A stretch of 64,000 nt of DNA, from contig AP025252.1 of the NCBI GenBank assembly GCA_016865505.2, positions 3,658,001 to 3,722,000 of the forward strand, given 5' to 3'. This DNA is from Bryobacterales bacterium F-183 (lineage in GTDB: Bacteria > Acidobacteriota > Terriglobia > Bryobacterales > Bryobacteraceae). The position numbers were made by a program, and so were the translations under genes. Positions 45,281 to 54,715 of this stretch are shown here, piece by piece. The notes below the pieces were generated by a model. The model was not told the DNA's origin. It was given only the letters and a program-made list of their open reading frames with translations, and did no database searches. Every line of letters starts with the position of its first letter. Within the stretch, counting starts at the first letter, position 1.

Positions 45281-47635
45281 GTGCTTACGCTGTTGTCCGC
45301 TATCTTGTTGCTGGCGCAGGACACACCGGTGTCGGGCCGCGCCGTCTCGATCATTGAGGCCAAGTGCCAGCAGTGCCATTCCGCGAACGTTCGAATGGGC
45401 GGCATACAGTTCACTTCGTCCAGCGACGTACAGGCCGTAGCCGGCAAGCTGAAGACGGCCATCGCCTACACCGGCAAGATCAAGATGCCGCCTGGCGGTG
45501 CTTTGGCCGCGGATGAGAAACAGGCCATCGAGCAATGGATCGCATCCGGCGCGGTTTGGACAGCTCCACCAAAGGGCACTGTGACCTCGTCCCACTGGGC
45601 CTTCCGCAAGGTCACCAAACCCAAAACCCACACCACCATCGACCAGTTCATCAGCGAAAAGCTTGCAGAAAAATCCTGGAAGATGGCGCCAGAGGCCGAC
45701 AAGCGTACCCTCATCCGCCGCGCGACCTTTGACCTGCACGGCCTGCCTCCCACGCAAGCGGAGATCGACGCCTTCCTCGCCGACACCGCGCCCGATGCCT
45801 ATCAGAAGCTGATCGACCGTCTGCTGGCCTCACCACGCTACGGCGAAAAGTGGGGACTCCACTGGCTCGACCTCGCCCGCTACGGCGACACCTCGGGCTT
45901 TGAGCAGGACCCCTATCTTCTGTACTCCTGGCGCTATCGCGACTACGTCATCAAGGCGTTTAACGACGACAAGCCGTACGACCGGTTCATTCTGGAAACC
46001 ATCGCCGGCGACGAGATCTTTCCGGAAGATCCCGAATCGCAGCAGGGCACAGGCTTCTACACCGTCGGCGCCAACCGCGACATGCTCTACAAGGTGGAGG
46101 ACATCAACCGCGAAGAGTCCCTCACGGACTTCACCGACACGACCTCGTCTGTCTTTCTCGGCCTCACTGCAGGCTGCGCCCGCTGCCACGACCATAAGTT
46201 CGACCCCGTCCCCCAGCGTGACTACTTCCGCATGCAGGCCGTCTTCGCGCCTTTCTTGAAGACCCGTGTCTTCCTGCACTACAACAACGCCCGCGGCTAC
46301 GACCTGAGCGAGAACACCCGCACCTTCCGCCTGTACGAGGTCGGCGCGCAACTCAGCGCGATCCTGGACCCCCATCGTACCCGCCTGCGCGAGGCCCGTC
46401 TGGCCAAGCTTCCCAAAGAAGTTGTCGATGCTTACCGCACACCGGAAGATAAGAAGACGCCGGAACAGAAGGCGATCAACGACGCCAACATCAAGAACAT
46501 CGAGCCGCCGGATGACGAAGTCTACGCGCAGTTGAATCCCGAAGAGAATGAGCGCCTCCGCAAGATCGAGCGTCGCCTGGTCGGCATGTACCGCAACTAC
46601 GCACCGGGTCCGTTCTCCCCGGGGTTGACGGACGTGGGTCGCGAATCGCCGCGTACGTTCGTGCCCGCCAAGGCGGGATCGGCACCGCAGGAAGTCCGCG
46701 CGGGGTTCCTCACGGTACTCGGCGGCGGCGACATCGCGGATCCGCCGATGGATTCGCCCACCACTCTACGTCGTAAGGCTTTGGCCGAATGGATCGCGTC
46801 GCCGGAGAACCCGCTCACCGCTCGCGTGATGGCCAATCGCATCTGGCAGTATCACTTTGGACGCGGCCTCAATCCCACGCCGAGCGACTTCGGTACGCGT
46901 GCTGGCTCCCCATCGCACCCCGAGCTTCTGGACTGGCTCGCGTCCGACTTTGTCGAACGCAAGTGGTCCATCAAGGCGATGCACCGGCTCATCATGAACT
47001 CCGCGGCGTACAAGCAGAGCGCGCGTCCTGCAGACCCGAGGTCGCTTGAGATGGACCCGGAAAACGTCCTGCTATCCCGCTTCACCCGCCGCCGTCTGCA
47101 GTCGGAAGAGGTTCGCGATGCGGTGTTGCAAGCTGCCGGGACACTGAACTTGAAGATGGGCGGACGTCCTGTCGTGCCTCCGCTCGCGGCCGAAGAGCTG
47201 TACGGCATGAGCCAGCCGGTGAATAGTGCGTGGATCGTGACCGAAGATCCCAAAGAACATACGCGACGGTCGATTTACCTGATCTCTCGCCGCAACTTCC
47301 GCGTACCTCTGCTCGAGGCGTTTGACCGTCCGGAAGGCGTACTCAGTTGCTCCCGCCGCGAATCATCGACAACCGCACCGCAATCGCTGAGCTTGCTGAA
47401 CGGCCAGTTCACCATGCAGCAGGCAACCGTACTCGCGTCGAAGATGGAAGCCGCGCCGGACCCCATCGCCTACGCCTGGAGCGCGGTGTTTGGCCGCAAG
47501 CCCACCGCGCAGGAAGCCGAACGTACTGCGAAGTTTTTAGCAGCGCAGACCAAAAACCTCGGTACGCGCCAGGCGGCGCTCACCGAACTCGCCCGCGGCC
47601 TTTTCAACGTCAACGAATTTTTGTACGTGGAGTAA
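45281..47635 (+). CDS. Planctomycete-type cytochrome protein with DUF1549 and DUF1553 (PSD1 type)
   Basis: A 784-residue exported protein. After a short signal peptide comes a cytochrome c-like domain with CQQCH at 29-33 and KMPPGG as the likely haem axial region. DUF1549 follows (about 115-320: RATFDLHGLPPTQAEIDAFL, GEKWGLHWLDLARYGDT) and DUF1553 at about 490-750 (LAEWIASPENPLTARVMANR, FGTRAGSPSHPELLDWLA). The start is a GTG. It is read 3 bases before the DUF1501 gene, a pairing found throughout Planctomycetes and Acidobacteria and thought to act on polysaccharides or other polymers; the activity is unproven. Confidence 0.93.
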   Translation: MLTLLSAILLLAQDTPVSGRAVSIIEAKCQQCHSANVRMGGIQFTSSSDVQAVAGKLKTAIAYTGKIKMPPGGALAADEKQAIEQWIASGAVWTAPPKGTVTSSHWAFRKVTKPKTHTTIDQFISEKLAEKSWKMAPEADKRTLIRRATFDLHGLPPTQAEIDAFLADTAPDAYQKLIDRLLASPRYGEKWGLHWLDLARYGDTSGFEQDPYLLYSWRYRDYVIKAFNDDKPYDRFILETIAGDEIFPEDPESQQGTGFYTVGANRDMLYKVEDINREESLTDFTDTTSSVFLGLTAGCARCHDHKFDPVPQRDYFRMQAVFAPFLKTRVFLHYNNARGYDLSENTRTFRLYEVGAQLSAILDPHRTRLREARLAKLPKEVVDAYRTPEDKKTPEQKAINDANIKNIEPPDDEVYAQLNPEENERLRKIERRLVGMYRNYAPGPFSPGLTDVGRESPRTFVPAKAGSAPQEVRAGFLTVLGGGDIADPPMDSPTTLRRKALAEWIASPENPLTARVMANRIWQYHFGRGLNPTPSDFGTRAGSPSHPELLDWLASDFVERKWSIKAMHRLIMNSAAYKQSARPADPRSLEMDPENVLLSRFTRRRLQSEEVRDAVLQAAGTLNLKMGGRPVVPPLAAEELYGMSQPVNSAWIVTEDPKEHTRRSIYLISRRNFRVPLLEAFDRPEGVLSCSRRESSTTAPQSLSLLNGQFTMQQATVLASKMEAAPDPIAYAWSAVFGRKPTAQEAERTAKFLAAQTKNLGTRQAALTELARGLFNVNEFLYVE

Positions 47636-47638
47636 ACG

Positions 47639-49036
47639 ATGCTCAATCGCCGTCAGATGTTTATCCGTTCCGCCAAGGGCTTCGGCGGACTCGCGCTTGC
47701 CTCGATGCTGGCGGAAGAGACCGGTCATGCCGCGGTGGACGCGAGCAAGGCCAAGGCCAAAAGCATCATCTACATCTTCAACCACGGCGGCGTGAGCCAC
47801 GTCGACACCTTCGACCCCAAGCCCACGCTCACGCGCCTTTCCGGCGAAACCGTACCCGCCAGCTTTGCCCAGGGCCTCAAGACCTCGCGCATCGACTTCC
47901 GCAAAGCCATCATGCGAGGCTCGCCCTGGCAGTTCCCCAAGCACGGCCATGGTGGGCTCGAAATCTCCACGCTCTTCCCGCATCTGTCGCAGCACGCCGA
48001 TAAACTCGCCGTCATTCGCTCGTGCTACAGCGAAGCGTTCGACCACGCCCCGGCGATGTTCCATAGCTGCACGGGCTCGCAGTTTCCCGGGCGTCCGTCC
48101 TTGGGCGCCTGGCTCAGCTACGGCCTCGGCAGCGAGAACAAGAACCTGCCCTCGTACGTGGTGATGTCCGATGGCGCGATGAAGTCCGGCGCAGGTGCGT
48201 ACGGCTCAGGCTTCCTTCCAGCGACCTACCAGGGCACCATCTTCCGCAGCGGCAAGAGCCCGGTGCTGAACCTCGCCAGTCCCGACAAGGTCACCACGCA
48301 AGCCCAGCGCGAGACCCTGGACTTCATCAACGACCTCAACCGCGGCCACTATGCCTCGCGCGAAGAGGACACCGCGCTCGACGCACGCATCCGGTCCTAC
48401 GAACTCGCCTTCCGCATGCAGGCCGAAGCTCCCGGCGTGGTGGACATCAGCACCGAATCCGAAGCGACGCAAAAGCTCTACGGCATTGACCAACCGATGA
48501 CCGCCGACTTCGGCCGCAAGTGCCTGCTCGCCCGCCGTCTCGTCGAACGAGGCGTCCGCAGCGTCCAACTCTTCTTCGGCACCAACCTCGGCGACGATTG
48601 GGACGACGCGCATAACGACCTGCTCGGGTCGCACAACAAGATGGCCAAGAAGTCGGACCAGCCGATTGCCGCACTGCTCACGGACCTCGCGGCCCGCGGA
48701 CTCCTGGATCAAACCCTCGTCGTCTGGAACAGTGAGTTCGGCCGCACGCCGCTCGCCGAAGGCAAGAACGGCCGCGACCATCATCCGTACGGCTACGCAA
48801 TGTGGATGGCCGGCGCGGGGATTCAAGGCGGCCGTGCGTTAGGAGCCACCGACGAGTTTGGCCTCCGCGCCACGGAGGATCGCAAGTCGATCCACGACGT
48901 CCATGCCACGATCCTCCGCATCCTCGGCATCGACCATTTGCAATTGACCTGGCGCTACCAAAGCCGCGACATGCGCCTCACCGATGTACATGGTGAGGGC
49001 GAGTTCACGAATTGGCTGTATCAGCAGAAGGCATAG
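47639..49036 (+). CDS. Tat-exported DUF1501 protein
   Basis: A 465-residue protein of the DUF1501 family (alkaline phosphatase-like/sulfatase fold). The N-terminus MLNRRQMFIRSAKGFGG contains the RRxxF pattern of a Tat signal, implying export in folded form. Conserved stretches are IYIFNHGGVSHVDTFDPKP, RPSLGAWLSYGLGSEN, VVWNSEFGRTP and GRDHHPYGYAMWMAG; they supply likely metal ligands. It is translationally linked to the preceding DUF1549/DUF1553 cytochrome gene, its usual partner. Confidence 0.94.
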   Translation: MLNRRQMFIRSAKGFGGLALASMLAEETGHAAVDASKAKAKSIIYIFNHGGVSHVDTFDPKPTLTRLSGETVPASFAQGLKTSRIDFRKAIMRGSPWQFPKHGHGGLEISTLFPHLSQHADKLAVIRSCYSEAFDHAPAMFHSCTGSQFPGRPSLGAWLSYGLGSENKNLPSYVVMSDGAMKSGAGAYGSGFLPATYQGTIFRSGKSPVLNLASPDKVTTQAQRETLDFINDLNRGHYASREEDTALDARIRSYELAFRMQAEAPGVVDISTESEATQKLYGIDQPMTADFGRKCLLARRLVERGVRSVQLFFGTNLGDDWDDAHNDLLGSHNKMAKKSDQPIAALLTDLAARGLLDQTLVVWNSEFGRTPLAEGKNGRDHHPYGYAMWMAGAGIQGGRALGATDEFGLRATEDRKSIHDVHATILRILGIDHLQLTWRYQSRDMRLTDVHGEGEFTNWLYQQKA

Positions 49037-49040
49037 CAAG

Positions 49041-50399
49041 ATGTGGCGATACTTGTTTGCGGTCTTGCTCGCAGGCGCTCCGGCGTTCGCCTGCAGTTGT
49101 AGCTTTAGCGATGCCACGGTCCGCGAAGTATGGAAAGCTCGTCCGTATGTCTTCCTCGGTACTGTCGTTGCTGCGGTACCCGACACGGATCAGTCGTACA
49201 TCCCGCACGTCGCGCATATTCGCGTCGACGAAGCATTCAAAGGCGTCCAAAAGGGCGAGATGCTGGACCTCGAGCAGGGCGGCACCAGTTGCGACGCACA
49301 CTTTCGCAGCGGGCAGCGTTACGTTTTCTATTTGGCCGGAACACGCGGACGCTATCAATTGCCCTGGTGTAGCATTGCCCTGGGAAGTCCGGACCCGGAA
49401 GGGGAAGATCTGTTGTTCCTCAACGGTCTTCCCGCAACGGCAAAGGGCACCCGTCTGTCGGCGGTCGTCTACAGCAAGTGGGGCAGTGTACCAGGCGCTC
49501 CCGTTACCATAACGGGTTCGCCTTCGATGCGACCGCTGGTAAAGAAAACCAACTCAGCCGGTGTCGTCGAGTTTTATGGTCTTCCGCCGGGCGAGTATAA
49601 AGTTCGGGTAGCTGCACCCACGGGCTATCGCGTTGAGGATGGTCGCCCGGAAGTGGAATCTTCCGTTGTTCTCAAGAACGACAGCGCCAGTGGCCATACC
49701 TACGCTCGGTTGGATTACGATACGTCCATTTCCGGTACGGTTCTGACGGGTGGCGCTGCCAGGGTGGAACTGATTCCTGTCTCGCCAGTCCCCGGCCGCA
49801 ACCGCGCGTGGCTCGATTCCGGTAGGCCTTCGGAAGACGGCACCTTCGCCATCAAGAACATCGAGCCCGGGTCGTATTGGCTTCGCGTGACTCTGGAGGA
49901 TCGCAAGAACCCGCGTTTCACCTCCACTTTGTACTACCCGAACGTGCGCACCCGCGCGAATGCGAAGGTGATCACGATCGAGTCCGCCCGCAAGTTGCAG
50001 GACATGAAGGTCGCGCTACCCGCGGATGAGCCCATGCATACCATCCACGGACGCTTTACCTATTCGGACGGGAAAGCAGTTGCAGAGGCGCGGGTTGTGT
50101 TCCGGACTGCAGCAGAGCTTGATCATCTTTCCGCAGCCAGCACCGATGATGACGGTGCCTTTCGCCTGAGGGTCCCCGCAGGCTTGAAAGGAACTGTGCA
50201 TGGTGCCCTGGGCGTATTCGATTTGGAAAACCGAGAGTGTCCTCAGTTCGAGCACGCCGAGTCCGAGAGGCAAGGTATATTTCGTAGTCTTCAAACGCCA
50301 AACATCCCCTTGGATGAAAGTGAAGCCGATAAGGAAGTGAATCTGCAATTCCCGTTTCCTTCCTGCCCGGCTCACGACAGGCTCCGTAACAAAAAGTAG
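49041..50399 (+). CDS. Secreted protein with TIMP-like N-terminus and carboxypeptidase-regulatory-like repeats
   Basis: A 452-residue exported protein. Cleavage after the signal peptide (PAFA) would leave CSCSFSDATVREVWKARP at the mature N-terminus, a CxC start as in netrin/TIMP-like domains; VFLGTVVAA and VDEAFKGVQKG fit that fold. Several CarboxypepD_reg-like beta-sandwich repeats follow (GVVEFYGLPPGEYKVRVAAP; DGTFAIKNIEPGSYWLRVTL; DDGAFRLRVPAGLKGTVHG). It starts 4 bases after the DUF1501 stop. The role may be binding or scaffolding at the surface; no enzyme motif is seen. Confidence 0.8.
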   Translation: MWRYLFAVLLAGAPAFACSCSFSDATVREVWKARPYVFLGTVVAAVPDTDQSYIPHVAHIRVDEAFKGVQKGEMLDLEQGGTSCDAHFRSGQRYVFYLAGTRGRYQLPWCSIALGSPDPEGEDLLFLNGLPATAKGTRLSAVVYSKWGSVPGAPVTITGSPSMRPLVKKTNSAGVVEFYGLPPGEYKVRVAAPTGYRVEDGRPEVESSVVLKNDSASGHTYARLDYDTSISGTVLTGGAARVELIPVSPVPGRNRAWLDSGRPSEDGTFAIKNIEPGSYWLRVTLEDRKNPRFTSTLYYPNVRTRANAKVITIESARKLQDMKVALPADEPMHTIHGRFTYSDGKAVAEARVVFRTAAELDHLSAASTDDDGAFRLRVPAGLKGTVHGALGVFDLENRECPQFEHAESERQGIFRSLQTPNIPLDESEADKEVNLQFPFPSCPAHDRLRNKK

Positions 50400-50456
50400 C
50401 CAAATCGCTCCAAAATCCGTGGCAGTGCGATTGCATAGTTCCCAACCGGGGACACT

Positions 50457-51434
50457 ATGAACATCGCCGCTACCCTTTGCCTTGCCACCTGCCTCTCCGC
50501 CGCTGCCGCCAATCCAACTGCACCCATCTCTGTACTTTGGAAAAACCCGCAATCGCGCGAGCTTTACTACGGCTCGGGCGGCAGCGCCCATCAGCCCCGC
50601 GCGCCGTACACATTTGTCAAAGAGATGGACGGTGCATCATCACCCAAATTCATCGTCAAGGACGCTGCCGGCAAAGAATGGCGCGTCAAACTCGGTCCCG
50701 AGGCCAAGGCGGAAACTGCCGCGACCCGCTTGATCTGGGCCGCCGGCTACTACACCGACGATGATTACATGGTGAAAAACTTCCGCATAAAGGGTCTGCC
50801 CAAAGAACTGACGCGAGGCCAGAACTTCGTGCATAACGGCACCGTGGAGTACGGCCGCTTTGAGCGATCCTACGCCAACGGCAAGTACCTCGGCTCCTGG
50901 GACTGGAAGCAGAACCCCTTCACCGGCACCCGCGAACTCAACGGTCTCAAGATCATGATGGCCCTGGTGAACAACTGGGACCTGAAGAATGCCAACACCA
51001 CCATCTACGAACTGCGCGACCCTGCGGCAGGCGTGAAGCGCCACGTGTACCTGATCGGCGATCTCGGCGCGACGTTCGGCCGCCCCAGCTATGCGATCCC
51101 CAACGCCAAGTCCGATCCCAAGGCCTACCGCAAGTCCGAAATGGTCGCGAAGGTAGAAGGCAAGACCGTAGACTTCAACACGCCGTCACGCCCACCGCTG
51201 GTGCATCCCATGGCTGTACCCCACATGTTCTTCACCATGTTCCGCCATGGCGAAAAAGAACTGACCCGCGACATCCCCACGCGCGATGCACGCTGGATGG
51301 GCGGTATCCTCGCCCGGCTTTCCGAGACACAGATTCGTTCCGCCTTCCGCGCTGCCGGCTACAACGCGGAAGAGGTCAGCATTCTCACACGCGAAGTACG
51401 CGAACGCATCGCCGTACTTCGCAACCTCCGCTAA
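50457..51434 (+). CDS. Secreted protein with kinase-fold-like motifs, function unknown
   Basis: A 325-residue protein with a signal peptide (about 1-18, ending SAAAA). I do not recognise a named family, but motifs follow the order of an atypical kinase: FIVKDAAGKEWRVKLG with Lys78, Glu86 in KAETAATRLIWAAGY, then NNWDLKNAN with Asp175 and Asn180 in a D-x4-N arrangement, then LIGDLGATFG with Asp202 in a DxG place. HipA- and FAM20-type kinases share this skeleton. The typical glycine-rich loop is not evident. If correct, it would phosphorylate something outside the cytoplasm. The prediction rests on motif order only. Confidence 0.6.
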   Translation: MNIAATLCLATCLSAAAANPTAPISVLWKNPQSRELYYGSGGSAHQPRAPYTFVKEMDGASSPKFIVKDAAGKEWRVKLGPEAKAETAATRLIWAAGYYTDDDYMVKNFRIKGLPKELTRGQNFVHNGTVEYGRFERSYANGKYLGSWDWKQNPFTGTRELNGLKIMMALVNNWDLKNANTTIYELRDPAAGVKRHVYLIGDLGATFGRPSYAIPNAKSDPKAYRKSEMVAKVEGKTVDFNTPSRPPLVHPMAVPHMFFTMFRHGEKELTRDIPTRDARWMGGILARLSETQIRSAFRAAGYNAEEVSILTREVRERIAVLRNLR

Positions 51435-51440
51435 AGCAAC

Positions 51441-53732
51441 TTACATCAACTTATCGAGGGTGATCGGCAAACTGGTCACCCTCTTGCCCGTGGCATGGTA
51501 CACCGCATTCGCCACCGCCGCCGCGACACCCGTGATGCCAATCTCACCGATGCCATGCGCGCCCAGCGGCGTATGCGGATCCGGCTCATTCGTGTACACG
51601 ACCTCTATATCCGGGATGTCCGCCTGCACCGGCACGTGATACTCAGCGAGCGACGGATTCATGATGCGGCCCGTACGATCGTCGAACATCGTCTCCTCCG
51701 TCAGCGCCATGCCGATACCCATGATGATGCCGCCGCGGAACTGCGACACCGCCATCTTTGGATTCAGAATGCGTCCGGTATCGAACGAACCCACCCAACG
51801 CTGTACACGCACTTCGCCCGACAGCGCATGCACACGAACCTCGCAGAACTGCGCCGCATACGAATGCATGGAGTACTTCAGCAACTCCATCGGAGCGCCG
51901 GTCTTGTGATCCGCCTCGACAAAGTCCTTGCCCGCACGCGACAGGATCGCCGCATAGCTTTCGCCGCCACCCGACACGCGCCAAAAGATGCCTTCGTCTT
52001 TTGCCACCACATCCTCAAAGTTCGCCTCGCGTAACGGACTGCGCTCGTCCTTCTGCGCCAACGCCAGCAGTTCTTTCAGAACCTTCGCCCCAGCCTCTTG
52101 CACCGCCAGCGCGACGCTCACCGTTTGCGACGATCCACCAGCGACGCCCGCATACGGCAAGGTGCTATCGCCATATTCAAACCGTACCTTCGACATCGGC
52201 AATCCCAATCGCTCCGCCAGATGCTGCGTCTGCACGGTCTCCGTACCCATGCCCATCTCCTGGCACGAGGTCTGCGCCACTGCCGTACCATCGGCGGAGA
52301 TGCGGACACGCGCTGCTGTCACCATGCGGTACACCGGATAGGTTCCCGTGGCGACGCCTTGTCCGATCCACCAGTCGCCATCGCGCTGGCTACGAGGCTC
52401 CGCCGGACGCGACTTCCAGCCAAATCGCTCCACCCCCATCTCGTACGCCTTGCGCATATGGCGGCTCGAGAATGGCGACCCGCTCACCGGGTCCGCGTCG
52501 GGCTCATTGCGCATGCGCAACGCCACCGGACACATCTTCAATTCGTACGCCAACGCGTCGATCCCGCTCTCCACCGCAAACGTTCCAATCGATTCGCCCG
52601 GCGCCCGCATAAACGTATTCGCTACACGGCTCAGGTCCGTCACCTTCTGCCCGATGCGGTACGCCTCCATCGAATACAGGTGCCGCGGCGGAAAGCTGAA
52701 CTGTTCCGGAAAATGATTGTGGGTCGACTGCGCCGTCACACCCTCATGTACAAACCCCAGGAACTTGCCCGCATCATCAGCGCTGATCGCGACACGCTGT
52801 TGCGACGGCGTCCTGCCGCCAACAATGCGAAACACACCTTCACGCGTCATCGCCAAACGTACCGGACGTCCCGTCTCGCGCGCCGCCAATGCGCACAGCT
52901 GAATGTACGGCCAGGCACCGCCCTTTCCGCCAAATCCACCGCCGACATACGGCGCGACCACGCGTACATGATCCGCCTTCAGTCCAAACACCTGCGCGAT
53001 GGTCGTGGCAACGCCTGCCGTGAACTGGCTGGTGTCGTACAGCGTCAGATCGTCCTTGCCGTCCCACTGCGCGATGCAGGCGTGCGGTTCAATCGCGTTG
53101 TGATTGTGAGGCGGCGTGGTGAACGTCAGGTCGATCCGCGCCGCGCTTTGCGACAACGCTTGTTCAACGTCGCCTCGCGTAACCTCCGGATCTTCGCCCA
53201 TAATCGCTTTGGGCTGCTTGGCATCGCCAATGGCGGCTTCAAAGCTCGTGACGCAATCTTCCTTCTCATACGTCGCATGGATGCGTGCTGCAGCCGCCTC
53301 GGCCTGCTCCGGCGTCTCGGCCACAACCAGCGCGATCGGCTGGCCATTCCACGACACATGATCCGTATTCAGGATCTTTGCCTGTGTCGTACCCGCGTCG
53401 TTCGAACTGCCGTCGCCGAACTCCTTGGGGACCTTCATCTCAGGCGCATTCTCATGCGTCAGCACCAGGATCACGCCCGGCAAGGCCTCTGCGGCCTTCG
53501 TGTCGATGCTTGTGATCCGGCCCTTGGCAATCGTGCTGTACGCCAGCGCCGCATGCGCAAGGTTCGCCACCGGATAGTCCGCGGTAAAGGTCGCCTTGCC
53601 GGTCACCTTATCGGGACCGTTGAGGCGGTTGATCGACCGGCCCAGGTAACGGTTGGACGCGATCAGTTCATCGGGCGCCTGGTCAGGCATCACCTGCACC
53701 ACCGACCGAATCACCTTGTTCAGTATGCTCAC
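51441..53732 (-). CDS. Molybdenum hydroxylase large subunit (xanthine dehydrogenase/PaoC family)
   Basis: A 763-residue molybdopterin cytosine dinucleotide-binding subunit. SINRLNGPDKVTGKATFTADYP opens the family domain. PYVGGGFGGKGG and MRAPGESIGTFAVES bind the cofactor, and GAHGIGEIGITG near the C-terminus carries the catalytic glutamate. The GTG at 53732 overlaps the stop of the FAD subunit gene (GTGA). The longer upstream reading lacks family sequence. The substrate is probably an aromatic or other aldehyde, judged from the subunit pattern. Confidence 0.92.
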   Translation of the reverse strand: MSILNKVIRSVVQVMPDQAPDELIASNRYLGRSINRLNGPDKVTGKATFTADYPVANLAHAALAYSTIAKGRITSIDTKAAEALPGVILVLTHENAPEMKVPKEFGDGSSNDAGTTQAKILNTDHVSWNGQPIALVVAETPEQAEAAAARIHATYEKEDCVTSFEAAIGDAKQPKAIMGEDPEVTRGDVEQALSQSAARIDLTFTTPPHNHNAIEPHACIAQWDGKDDLTLYDTSQFTAGVATTIAQVFGLKADHVRVVAPYVGGGFGGKGGAWPYIQLCALAARETGRPVRLAMTREGVFRIVGGRTPSQQRVAISADDAGKFLGFVHEGVTAQSTHNHFPEQFSFPPRHLYSMEAYRIGQKVTDLSRVANTFMRAPGESIGTFAVESGIDALAYELKMCPVALRMRNEPDADPVSGSPFSSRHMRKAYEMGVERFGWKSRPAEPRSQRDGDWWIGQGVATGTYPVYRMVTAARVRISADGTAVAQTSCQEMGMGTETVQTQHLAERLGLPMSKVRFEYGDSTLPYAGVAGGSSQTVSVALAVQEAGAKVLKELLALAQKDERSPLREANFEDVVAKDEGIFWRVSGGGESYAAILSRAGKDFVEADHKTGAPMELLKYSMHSYAAQFCEVRVHALSGEVRVQRWVGSFDTGRILNPKMAVSQFRGGIIMGIGMALTEETMFDDRTGRIMNPSLAEYHVPVQADIPDIEVVYTNEPDPHTPLGAHGIGEIGITGVAAAVANAVYHATGKRVTSLPITLDKLM

Positions 53733-54715
53733 GCCTTCACCTCCGCCAACTCCTGCAGCACCGACGCGATCATGCGCTGTGCCAACTCCACTTTGAATGC
53801 GTTGTCGTGACCCGGTGTCGCGGGCGTAAGTTCGGCTTCCGCTGCTTGCCGGAAGTTCGCCTCCGTCGGCTCTGCGCCATGCAGCATCTGCTCGGCAATC
53901 GATGCCCGCCAAGGCTTGTGCGCGACACCGCCCAGCGCGATCCGGACATCGGCGATGCGGCCGTCCTCGACGCGAAGCGCCGCGCCCACCGACACCAGCG
54001 CAAACGCGTAACTGGCGCGATCCCGCACCTTGCGGTAAATCGACGGCAGGTTCGCGCTGCTCGCCGGCAGGTCCACCGCCGTAATCAACTCGCCCGCGCG
54101 CAACTCGGTCTCGACATGCGGCGTATTGCCGGGCAAACGATGAAAGTCCCCAAACGCGATGCTACGTTCGCCGTCGGGACCCGTCACCTGCACGGTCGCA
54201 TCCAGCGCCGTCAGAGCAACGCACATGTCAGATGGATGCGTCGCGATGCAGTGCGGCGATGTACCCAGAATCGCGTGGATGCGGTGAAACCCCTGCGCGG
54301 CATCGCAACCGCTACCCGGGGTCCGCTTATTGCATCGCGACGCCGTGTCGTAGAAGTAGTAACAACGCGTGCGCTGCATCAGGTTGCCGCCAGTGGTCGC
54401 CATGTTCCGCAATTGCGCCGACGCTCCATGCAAAATCGCCGACGACAGCAGCGGATAACGGTCGCGTACCAGTGGGTGAGCCGCGCAGTGGCTATTCTTC
54501 ACCGTCGCCCCGATGCGCAAGCCACCCTCACGTTCTTCAATCTGCGCCAGCGGCAGCCGCGAAATGTCCACCAGCGCGGCCGGCGTCTCGATCTCTTCGC
54601 GCATGAGGTCGATCAGGTTGGTGCCACCAGCCAGGTACCGGCCCTGGTTCTCATTCAGGAGCGCCACCGCCAAGTCCGGGCTTTCCGATGCCCTTGCGTA
54701 GGAAAAGGAGTTCAT
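53729..54715 (-). CDS. Molybdenum hydroxylase FAD subunit with extra 4Fe-4S site (PaoB-like)
   Basis: A 328-residue flavin-binding subunit. YLAGGTNLIDLM and MATTGGNLMQRTRCYYFYD are the FAD-binding motifs. Cysteines in RCYYF, RCNKR, GSGC and SPHC lie in the inserted loop that in E. coli PaoB holds a [4Fe-4S] cluster. This insert separates the PaoABC group from ordinary xanthine dehydrogenases. It overlaps both neighbours by 4 bases, so the three subunits are made together. Confidence 0.9.
   Translation of the reverse strand: MNSFSYARASESPDLAVALLNENQGRYLAGGTNLIDLMREEIETPAALVDISRLPLAQIEEREGGLRIGATVKNSHCAAHPLVRDRYPLLSSAILHGASAQLRNMATTGGNLMQRTRCYYFYDTASRCNKRTPGSGCDAAQGFHRIHAILGTSPHCIATHPSDMCVALTALDATVQVTGPDGERSIAFGDFHRLPGNTPHVETELRAGELITAVDLPASSANLPSIYRKVRDRASYAFALVSVGAALRVEDGRIADVRIALGGVAHKPWRASIAEQMLHGAEPTEANFRQAAEAELTPATPGHDNAFKVELAQRMIASVLQELAEVKA

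Noticed and set aside
52098-53810. A 570-codon plus-strand open frame opposite the molybdenum subunit
   Set aside because: Extremely Arg-rich low-complexity translation, typical of the antisense of a high-G+C gene.
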